Assembly (NCBI RefSeq): GCF_006170445.1
Contig: NZ_VCNA01000017.1
Coordinates: 1 to 64,000, forward strand
Direction: 5' to 3'
From: Brevibacillus dissolubilis
GTDB taxonomy: Bacteria > Bacillota > Bacilli > Brevibacillales > Brevibacillaceae
Length of the DNA stretch: 64,000 bases
Shown: positions 57,546-64,000 of the stretch, in pieces
How positions within the stretch are numbered: position 1 is the stretch's first letter
Layout: every line of letters starts with the position of its first letter
Made by a program: the position numbers and the translations under genes
Notes under the pieces: model-generated
What the model was told of the DNA's origin: nothing
Seen by the model: only the letters and a program-made list of their open reading frames with translations
Databases searched by the model: none

Positions 57546-58313
57546 TTAAAGCAGTTTGATTCCGCTGATGAGGATGATGGTGGAGATAGCAATGCGCAGG
57601 AAGGTTGTGGGAACCTTGGTAGAGAGGATACTGCCGAGAAATACTCCCGGAATTGAGCCGGACAACAGCTGCAGGACGATGGGGTAATCAACAGTTCCGA
57701 AGCTCGCGTGTGCAAGCCCGGCTGCTGTCACCAGTACAAAGGCGTGGGCGATGTCGGTACCGACGACCTGTTTGCCGCTGAGGGAGTAGAAGTACATCAG
57801 AGCGAGAGCGAAAAGCGAGCCGCTGCCGACTGAGGTTAGACCAACGATAAAGCCCAGAATAACTCCGATCGCAATGGTGATTCCGCGCTTTTCAGCGGTC
57901 GTTTTGAGTTGCCACTTATTCGGTTTGGGATCGCGCTGGGATCTGAATGTTTTGATGATCATGACGATCGGAATGAGGATGAGCGCGACACCGAGGATTT
58001 TTTTAATGATAACATCCGTTCCACCGTACAAATGCTCCAGCCAATGAATGACGTTGACAGCTACGACTGCACTCGGAACACTACCGATGGCAAAGTAGAG
58101 GGCGATTTGAAAGTTGACTGTTTTTTGCCTCCAATGCTGGAAGGCTCCGAATACTTTGGTGATCGAGTTATACACCAGATCGGTGCCGACTGCAATTGTG
58201 GGCGATATGCCGAGCATGATGAGGATCGGGGTAAGCAGTGCGGCTCCACCGACGCCGGTCAGCCCGACGAGGAAGCCGACCATCAGGCCGATAACCGTTA
58301 AGGTAATGTCCAT
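57546..58313 (-). CDS. TauE/SafE-family membrane transporter
   Basis: 255 residues from the ATG with AAGGAAGGG; the longer frame reaching 58442 has no site. About eight helices in two repeats, starting ITLTVIGLMVGFLVGLTGVG, with the second repeat GVILGFIVGLTSVGSGSL. The family exports sulfite or organosulfonates in some cases; other substrates are possible. Confidence 0.9.
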   Translation of the reverse strand: MDITLTVIGLMVGFLVGLTGVGGAALLTPILIMLGISPTIAVGTDLVYNSITKVFGAFQHWRQKTVNFQIALYFAIGSVPSAVVAVNVIHWLEHLYGGTDVIIKKILGVALILIPIVMIIKTFRSQRDPKPNKWQLKTTAEKRGITIAIGVILGFIVGLTSVGSGSLFALALMYFYSLSGKQVVGTDIAHAFVLVTAAGLAHASFGTVDYPIVLQLLSGSIPGVFLGSILSTKVPTTFLRIAISTIILISGIKLL

Positions 58314-58634
58314 GTCGTAACCCTTCCTTGTTCCGTAATTCTGAAACTTGCCTTGCAAACTAATAACAAAGTATGGATATCCGCCTGTTGTGGTGCGAAT
58401 TCCTCCAAAAATAGGCATGTGCCTTTTGGGGCAAAACCTCATAATATGCAGACCGAAAGCTGTAAAAAAGTTGTCAAGTACAATGCTTGCTTTTAAGACT
58501 ATGTACGTTATAGTAAAATTAGCAATTCTCTTCTGTTGACGTCACACTTTTCTTTTCGATACAATGAAACTCGTATGACTATGGTGTGATTAGAACGGAC
58601 CGTACCTCACATAAGAAAGGAGTACGAGGGAACC
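58314..58634 (+). promoter_or_regulatory. Intergenic region with ctaB promoter
   Basis: TTGACG (58536-58541), 18 nt, TACAAT (58560-58565) makes a plausible sigma-A promoter about 70 nt before the ctaB ATG, which has site AAAGGAG. Nothing else is seen in the 321-nt gap. Confidence 0.6.
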
Positions 58635-59564
58635 ATGGAACACGAAGCGACGTTAAAGAATTCGGACAGCCCATTTCCATCGGCTACTGATACATTCATT
58701 CAAGAAAAAAGTGCAACGTGGAGAGATTATTGGCAATTGACCAAGCCTGGGATCATTCTCTCTAACCTGCTGACCACCTTTGCAGGGTTTTGGGTGGCCT
58801 CTGAGGCGTCACCTGATGTGGCAACTCTCATCTTTACAATGCTGGGTGCTGCTTTGATCATCGGCTCCGGTGGGGCGCTTAACAACTACTGGGATCGTGA
58901 ACTCGATCAGAAAATGCAGCGTACCAAAAACCGGGCTACCGCCACTGGCAAGGTTCATCCGCGAAATGTACTGGTTCTCGGGCTCGTACTCTTGGTTGCG
59001 AGTCTGGTGGTTCTCACGTTACTCGTTAATCCGCTTGCAGCTGTATGTGCACTGATGGGACATATTTTTTACGTACTCATTTATACACCTATGAAGCGTG
59101 TGACCACTCTCAATACCGTAATTGGCGGAATTTCCGGTGCGATGCCACCGTTGATCGGCTGGGCCGCTGTGACGGAAAACCTCGATCCGGGCGCATGGAT
59201 TCTGTTTTTGATCCTGTTCCTCTGGCAATCCCCGCATTTCCTCGCATTGGCGATGCTTAAAGTAGAAGACTACCGCAGCGGAGGTCTTCCGATGCTTCCG
59301 GTCGTAAGAGGCTTTGCTGAGACGAAGCGCCAGATGTTCTTCTGGGGGGCGGCACTCCTGCCGGTTTCTCTGATGCTTTTCCTCTATGCACCTGTCGGCT
59401 ACGTCTATCTGGCGACCGCGACCATTCTCGGTGTGATTTACCTTGTTCTTTTATTCCAAGGATTTAAGACCAAGGATGACATCGCTTGGGCCAAAAAACT
59501 GTTTGGCTACTCTCTGATCTATCTGACTGGTATGTGTGCTGCGATGATCATTAGTGCCATCTAG
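58635..59564 (+). CDS. ctaB: Protoheme IX farnesyltransferase (heme O synthase)
   Basis: 309 residues, UbiA fold with about nine helices. The first motif NNYWDRELDQKM carries the prenyl-diphosphate-binding aspartates, and the second region is IYTPMKRVTTLNTVIGGISG. It attaches a farnesyl tail to heme B to give heme O for heme-copper oxidases. It is adjacent to ctaA, the next enzyme. Confidence 0.96.
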   Translation: MEHEATLKNSDSPFPSATDTFIQEKSATWRDYWQLTKPGIILSNLLTTFAGFWVASEASPDVATLIFTMLGAALIIGSGGALNNYWDRELDQKMQRTKNRATATGKVHPRNVLVLGLVLLVASLVVLTLLVNPLAAVCALMGHIFYVLIYTPMKRVTTLNTVIGGISGAMPPLIGWAAVTENLDPGAWILFLILFLWQSPHFLALAMLKVEDYRSGGLPMLPVVRGFAETKRQMFFWGAALLPVSLMLFLYAPVGYVYLATATILGVIYLVLLFQGFKTKDDIAWAKKLFGYSLIYLTGMCAAMIISAI

Positions 59565-59599
59565 TGCATGTTTGACACGTAAATTACAAATTTGCCATA

Positions 59600-59636
59600 G
59601 AAACATCTCTTGCAAAGCTTGAGATGTTTCTTTATT
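59600..59636 (+). terminator. Terminator after ctaB
   Basis: GAAACATCTC / GAGATGTTTC stem and a T-rich tail. Suggests ctaB and ctaA are partly separate units. Confidence 0.85.
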
Positions 59637-59686
59637 TTAAGATAGGGAACACATAGATCGTCATCCAAAACAAATGAGGGTTGAGA

Positions 59687-60682
59687 ATGGATAAATATTT
59701 CAAGAGGTTGGCAGTGCTGTCTACCGTCGTGATGTTCATAGTCATGATTGCAGGCTCGCTCGTAACCAAGACCGGATCGGGTCTGGGCTGCGGAAATGAC
59801 TGGCCGCTGTGTAACGGGAAGTGGGTCCCGGCTTATACCATTGAATCGTTAATTGAATATACGCATCGTCTGACAACAGGCCTTGCGGGGATTGTCGTAA
59901 TTGTTTTCTCTGTGTGGGCGTGGCTCCGTTACAAAGGGAACAAGGAAGTGCGGGGACTGGCGATCTTCGGCATGTTTTTTATCGTGGTGGAGTCACTGCT
60001 GGGCGCTTCTGCGGTTATGTGGCCGCAGTCTTCTCCGGTGCTTGCCTTGCATTTCGGATTCTCGCTTTTGGCCTATACGGGCGTCTTTTTGCTTACATTG
60101 TTCGCGCTGAATCGGGAGCGTTCGGCACCGATGATTCAGACGGAAGTGCCTTTTGGCGTAAAAGTGTACACCTGGTTTACTGCATTGTTCGCTTATGGCG
60201 TCATCTATCTCGGCGCCTATGTCAGACATACGGGCTCCAATCTGGCTTGTCCAGACTGGCCGCTCTGTCAGGGTCAACTCATCCCTGATCTGTCTGCGAT
60301 GGACGGGAATGTCGGCGTCCAGTACTTCCACCGTTTGGCGGCGGGTGTCCTGTATTTGATGCTGATGGGTCTCTTCATCTACATCGCACGCCATTACCGC
60401 AATACCCGTCAAGACCTGTACAAGACCTCGAAGTACGTATTTATCCTGATCACTGCACAGGTGCTGAGCGGCGGCTTGGTCGTCTTCACCAAGCTCAACC
60501 TGTCGGCGACCATGCTCCACTCCGCGATTATCACCGTGATGTTCAGCTTATTGTGTCATCTCTGCATGCAAGTGATGAAGAGACCAGAGCAGGAGTATGA
60601 GGTGGAGAAGGTAGCGGTTGAGCAGGGTGTTGTGAAGAATTCGGGTAAAAAGACAGTAAAGACTGCAACAGAGACTGTGTGA
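59687..60682 (+). CDS. ctaA: Heme A synthase
   Basis: 331 residues from the ATG after GAGGG. About eight helices in two homologous bundles. The two cysteine-containing loops GSGLGCGNDWPLCNG and ACPDWPLCQG are the Gram-positive CtaA disulfide signature. Histidine ligands sit in EYTHRLTTG and FHRLAAG-like positions. Converts heme O to heme A, downstream of ctaB in the pathway. Confidence 0.96.
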   Translation: MDKYFKRLAVLSTVVMFIVMIAGSLVTKTGSGLGCGNDWPLCNGKWVPAYTIESLIEYTHRLTTGLAGIVVIVFSVWAWLRYKGNKEVRGLAIFGMFFIVVESLLGASAVMWPQSSPVLALHFGFSLLAYTGVFLLTLFALNRERSAPMIQTEVPFGVKVYTWFTALFAYGVIYLGAYVRHTGSNLACPDWPLCQGQLIPDLSAMDGNVGVQYFHRLAAGVLYLMLMGLFIYIARHYRNTRQDLYKTSKYVFILITAQVLSGGLVVFTKLNLSATMLHSAIITVMFSLLCHLCMQVMKRPEQEYEVEKVAVEQGVVKNSGKKTVKTATETV

Positions 60683-60709
60683 CGTAATGTCGCACGGTCT
60701 TTTTTTTAT
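60673..60709 (+). terminator. Terminator after ctaA
   Basis: GACTGTGTGAC / GTCGCACGGTC stem (with wobble pairs), T-run. It overlaps the ctaA stop. Confidence 0.8.
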
Positions 60710-60752
60710 TGTATATATCTTTTTTCTCTTAATTTTTTATTTTTACTTCACA

Positions 60753-60988
60753 TTGAGAGGGGAGCGGTTGGCAGGCGGAGGAGCCTTCTTGAAACCCTAC
60801 CCAGCGAAGAAAACAACAAGGGCGTCTAGCTTCTTCGAATACGCTCAGGGGGAACAGTCTCACTCCCTTGAGTTACCCAGATGTTTTCCCCCGGCCAAGC
60901 CCTTGTTGTTTTCGCAGCGGACAGTCTTCCCTTCCTACGAAGGGTTTCAAAAATGGGGACTCCGTCTGCCAACCGCTCCCCCTCTCAA
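60753..60988. repeat. 236-bp imperfect palindrome, MITE-like or structured element
   Basis: The ends carry long inverted repeats: TTGAGAGGGGAGCGGTTGGC at the left matches the reverse complement at the right, with one inserted G, up to about 27 bp. Inside, GAAACCCT..AGGGTTTC and AAAACAACAAGGGC..GCCCTTGTTGTTTT continue the pairing, so the whole segment folds into one long hairpin. No open frame with a ribosome site lies in it. No clear target-site duplication, so a MITE is only one reading. Confidence 0.6.
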
Positions 60989-61154
60989 CCCCCTCACAAT
61001 TTGTCGAAAAGTTCCTGAAAAAGGAATCGAAATTTTGACACTTTTTTTGAAATATAGCTAGTAATATATTAACTGAAGTGATAAAATCTTTTTTACAGAG
61101 AGTTTATTATTTTTGATTATCTTTTTTTAGCTTTTATTAACAGGAGGGGTTTCT

Positions 61155-63512
61155 GTGAAAAAATGGGGCAAAAAAGTAAGTACAGCTCTTCTTGCAACCA
61201 CTATGTCTCTTGGCGTATTGGGTGCGGCGTCTGCTAATCCAGACTCTGAAAATTTTAACGTTCTCACACCACCTATGGACCTCAACATTGTGAATGAGGA
61301 CTTGCTCATCCAAGCGCTGAAAGACCGTGGCGTAATCGCACCAAATGCGTCTGCTGAGCAAGCGAAAAAAGCCGTACAGGCATATATCAAACAAAAGAGC
61401 AAAGGCGGCTCTGTGAATGCACATGAAGGCGGCCACAATGAAGTCGACGCAAAAGCGAAAGATTTCTTGACCAAACAAAAAGACAAGCTGACCAAGCAAC
61501 TCAACAAAGGTCACGCTAACTTCAAAAAAGGCAAGCCAAACGGTGCTGTGAAAGTGGACGAAGCAAAACAAGCTCCGTACAATGGCGGCGTGCGTACAGA
61601 CAAAGTTCTCGTACTTCTCACTGAGTTCGAAGACTTCAAACACAACAACGTTGATCAGCGTGACGGCTACATGTATGCAGACGATTTCAGCCGTGAACAC
61701 TACGAAAAACTGATGTTCGGCGATGAATCGTTTACTCTTTTCAACGGCGACAAAATCGAAACCTTCAAACAATACTATGAAGAGCAATCCGGCGGAAGCT
61801 ACACCGTTGACGGTTATGTATCCGACTGGCTGACTGTGCCTGGCAACGCGTCTTACTATGGTGACGACAACCCGGCAGGTGGCCACGACAACCTCAACCC
61901 AGGCGGCCCTCGTGACCTCGTGAAGCGTTCCCTTGACGCAGCGGTTAAAGCAGGGATCAACCTCGCTGATTACGATGAATTCGACCTGTATGACATGGAT
62001 GGCGACGGCAACCAAAACGAGCCAGACGGTCTGGTTGACCACCTGATGATCATCCACGCAGGTACTGGTCAAGAAGCAGGCGGCGGCCAACTCGGCGACG
62101 ATGCAATCTGGTCCCACCGTTGGACTCTCAATGGTGTATACGCAGTACCTAACACCACTGCAAAAGTAGACTATTGGGGCGGCAAAATGGGTGCATACGA
62201 CTACACCATCCAACCAGAAGACGGTGCAGTAGGCGTATTCGCGCATGAATACGGTCATGACCTCGGCCTTCCAGATGAGTACGACACTCAATACACTGGT
62301 AACGGTGAACCGGTTCAAGCTTGGTCCATCATGAGCGGCGGCTCTTGGGCAGGTAAAATCGCAGGTACAGCACCAACCAGCTTCTCCCCACAAAACAAAG
62401 AATTCTTCCAAAAGCTGATGGGCGGTAACTGGGCAAACATCGTGGAAGTGGATTACAAAGACATCGACCAAAACGGTATTGCTACCTTCATCGACCAATC
62501 TGTAACCAAGTCCAAAAACCCTGGTATCGTGAAAGTGAACCTGCCAGAAAAAGCGGTTATGGGCATCGAGCCAGCGTTTGGCGAAAACTACTACTACAGC
62601 ACAAAAGGTGACGACCTCCACACTGTGGCGGCTACACCTGAATTTGATCTGACCAATGCAACCAACGCAACCTTCTCCTTCAAATCCCTGTACCAAATCG
62701 AGACAGACTACGACTATCTGTATGTAGATGCGATCACTGAAGATGGTCAAACTGTGAGCCTCGACGTACTCGGCGATGAAAACACCTCCGGCGACGGTGC
62801 AGATTCCACCAACGGCGAGTGGGTTGACAAGTCCTATGACCTGAGCCAATTCGCAGGCAAAAAAGTGAAGCTCCAGTTCAGCTATGTAACTGACGGCGGT
62901 CTCGCTATGGATGGTTTTGCACTCGACAACGCAACACTGACTGTAGACGGTCAAGTGGTATTCTCTGACGATGCAGAAGGCGATGCTACCTTCGCTCTCG
63001 ACGGTTTCCAAGTATCTAACGGTCTTGATTACTACAAACAACACTACTACCTCGAGTGGAGAAACTACGCAGGTGCGGACAAAGCGCTTGAGTTTGGCCG
63101 TGGCGTAAAATACAATTCTGGTCTCGTGGTTTGGTATGCTGACAACAGCTACCTCGACAACTGGGTTGGCGTTCACCCAGGTGAAGGCTTCCTCGGTGTA
63201 GTTGACTCCCACCCAGAAGCAATGATCTTCAACCAAAACGGCGTACCTGGTATCTCCCAAACCGGTCGTTACCAAGTCGCTGACGCAGCGTTCTCTCTCG
63301 ATGCTACTCCAGCTTGGTATGTTAACACCCCTGCACGTGGTGAGTACAACTACCTGAGCCTCCCAGGCGTAGTAGAGTTCAACGATGCAAACCGTTACCA
63401 AAACGATATCATTCCAGACTCTGGCCGTATCGTTCCTAACCTCGGTCTCAAATTCCAAGTCATCGGTGAAGCGAAAGACAACTCCGCTGGTGCTGTTTGG
63501 ATTCACAAGTAA
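61155..63512 (+). CDS. inhA: Immune inhibitor A-type M6 metalloprotease, copy 2
   Basis: 785 residues from a GTG with AGGAGGGG upstream. The signal peptide [20 protein letters not shown] ends near ASA. A propeptide rich in Lys precedes the M6 domain with zinc site [14 protein letters not shown] (first His about residue 364). The C-terminal beta-domains ([16 protein letters not shown]) align with copy 1. It lies ~4.6 kb from copy 1 with the heme genes between; clearly a paralogue. Confidence 0.95.
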   Translation: MKKWGKKVSTALLATTMSLGVLGAASANPDSENFNVLTPPMDLNIVNEDLLIQALKDRGVIAPNASAEQAKKAVQAYIKQKSKGGSVNAHEGGHNEVDAKAKDFLTKQKDKLTKQLNKGHANFKKGKPNGAVKVDEAKQAPYNGGVRTDKVLVLLTEFEDFKHNNVDQRDGYMYADDFSREHYEKLMFGDESFTLFNGDKIETFKQYYEEQSGGSYTVDGYVSDWLTVPGNASYYGDDNPAGGHDNLNPGGPRDLVKRSLDAAVKAGINLADYDEFDLYDMDGDGNQNEPDGLVDHLMIIHAGTGQEAGGGQLGDDAIWSHRWTLNGVYAVPNTTAKVDYWGGKMGAYDYTIQPEDGAVGVFAHEYGHDLGLPDEYDTQYTGNGEPVQAWSIMSGGSWAGKIAGTAPTSFSPQNKEFFQKLMGGNWANIVEVDYKDIDQNGIATFIDQSVTKSKNPGIVKVNLPEKAVMGIEPAFGENYYYSTKGDDLHTVAATPEFDLTNATNATFSFKSLYQIETDYDYLYVDAITEDGQTVSLDVLGDENTSGDGADSTNGEWVDKSYDLSQFAGKKVKLQFSYVTDGGLAMDGFALDNATLTVDGQVVFSDDAEGDATFALDGFQVSNGLDYYKQHYYLEWRNYAGADKALEFGRGVKYNSGLVVWYADNSYLDNWVGVHPGEGFLGVVDSHPEAMIFNQNGVPGISQTGRYQVADAAFSLDATPAWYVNTPARGEYNYLSLPGVVEFNDANRYQNDIIPDSGRIVPNLGLKFQVIGEAKDNSAGAVWIHK

Positions 63513-63538
63513 GTAGGATGAGCCTGTAAAAAGGCGGA

Positions 63539-63579
63539 AGAACCATAACCTCTTCATGGGGGTTGTGGTTCTTTTTTTT
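63539..63579 (+). terminator. Terminator after inhA copy 2
   Basis: AGAACCATAACC / GGTTGTGGTTCT stem with a loop CTCTTCATGG and eight T. Confidence 0.92.
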
Positions 63580-63648
63580 ATGCTATGCATACGAACCTTC
63601 CACATCTTGGGTGAATACCCTGTAGGCAGATAAGGAGGGTTTTTGGGT

Positions 63649-64000
63649 ATGTTGCATGTGGTAAAAGCCAACGAAACACTTTCTGGAATCGCCAGACAGT
63701 ATAGGACAACGATTGAAGCGATCCGGGGAGCCAATGTGATCTGCAATCCTGATTTTTTATTCGTCGGACAGCCGTTGATCATTCCCGAACCGAATCTGAT
63801 CTTGCCTAAGGCTGGCGGGACTCCCTACTATGTCGTGTTTTATGGGGATAGCCTGACCTGTCTGGCTCAACAATTTTCTAAAACGGCAGAATCTTTGGCT
63901 CAGGCTAACGAACTGAGTGATCCGAATGTATTGCAGCCTGGGTCAGAGTTGCTGGTACGGTATGATCAAACGATGACCCAAAGGCAATTGTTTGAACTAT
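63649..64000 (+). CDS. LysM-domain protein (C-terminus outside the window)
   Basis: The first 117 codons only. Two LysM motifs: HVVKANETLSGIARQYRTT (1-45) and YVVFYGDSLTCLAQQFSKTA (about 62-105), with no signal peptide. Start at an ATG after AAGGAGGG. LysM pairs at the N-terminus are typical of spore-germination glycosylases (YaaH-type GH18) and cortex-associated proteins; the enzyme domain would lie beyond the window end. Domain identity is therefore unknown. Confidence 0.85.
   Translation, partial: MLHVVKANETLSGIARQYRTTIEAIRGANVICNPDFLFVGQPLIIPEPNLILPKAGGTPYYVVFYGDSLTCLAQQFSKTAESLAQANELSDPNVLQPGSELLVRYDQTMTQRQLFEL

Noticed and set aside
60687-61061. A 124-codon frame over the palindromic element
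   Set aside because: Overlaps the ctaA terminator and inverted repeats, lacks a ribosome site and has no recognisable domain.

Overview
This window is a chromosomal segment of an endospore-forming Firmicute (Bacillales, probably Alicyclobacillaceae and Tumebacillus-like). That rests on the Gln15 Crh paralogue of HPr beside whiA, an SspH-type spore protein, a CtsR box at clpP, a cggR-gap-pgk-tpiA-gpmI-eno cluster, sigL and two M6 immune-inhibitor-A metalloproteases. The genus is inference; the phylum and order are well supported.

Layout. 1-540: 3' end of a 23S rRNA gene with no 5S behind it, then tRNA-Asp, -Phe, -Lys and -Gly. 643-9600: a conserved housekeeping block (TPR protein, trxB, rapZ-yvcK-whiA-crh, small spore-type genes, an oxidoreductase and clpP under a CtsR box). 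9693-12030: an operon of ECF sigma factor, zinc-finger anti-sigma and secreted polymer-forming (bactofilin-like) membrane protein. 12136-16918: the most unusual locus. Three paralogous 63-64-residue cysteine-rich peptides each have their own promoter and terminator. Beside them lie a peptidase-less ABC exporter, a MauE-type membrane redox protein and a membrane-anchored thioredoxin-like protein, with a second thioredoxin-like protein divergent. It looks like a dedicated export and oxidative-folding system for disulfide-rich secreted peptides. 16939-21290: small genes, a lipoprotein, a secreted subtilisin, a candidate structured RNA, tiny ORFs and tRNA-Arg. 21388-32604: a CAT-like acetyltransferase, sigL, a glutaredoxin and the glycolytic operon, with an NhaC-type antiporter gene between cggR and gap. 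32699-34388: a secreted seven-repeat RCC1 protein and a cytochrome c. 34568-39010: secG, rnr, smpB and tmRNA. 39074-53742: accessory genes, including an uracil-DNA-glycosylase-like gene with an apparent internal deletion, an 860-residue protein with two DisA_N (diadenylate-cyclase-like) domains plus TPR-like repeats, a MEDS histidine kinase, a lipase-like protein, a MocR regulator, a nitrilase and an oligo-1,6-glucosidase. 54250-63512: two secreted InhA-like metalloproteases flanking a GPx gene, a holin-like toxin/antisense RNA pair, ctaB-ctaA and a 236-bp palindromic element. From 63649 a LysM protein runs off the window.

How they work together: trxB, ClpP/CtsR, the GPx and the glutaredoxin form a cytosolic redox and proteostasis background. 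CggR, Crh, YvcK and RapZ tie envelope and carbon metabolism together. Secreted subtilisin, InhA proteins, lipase and the cysteine-rich peptides point to an active extracellular lifestyle.
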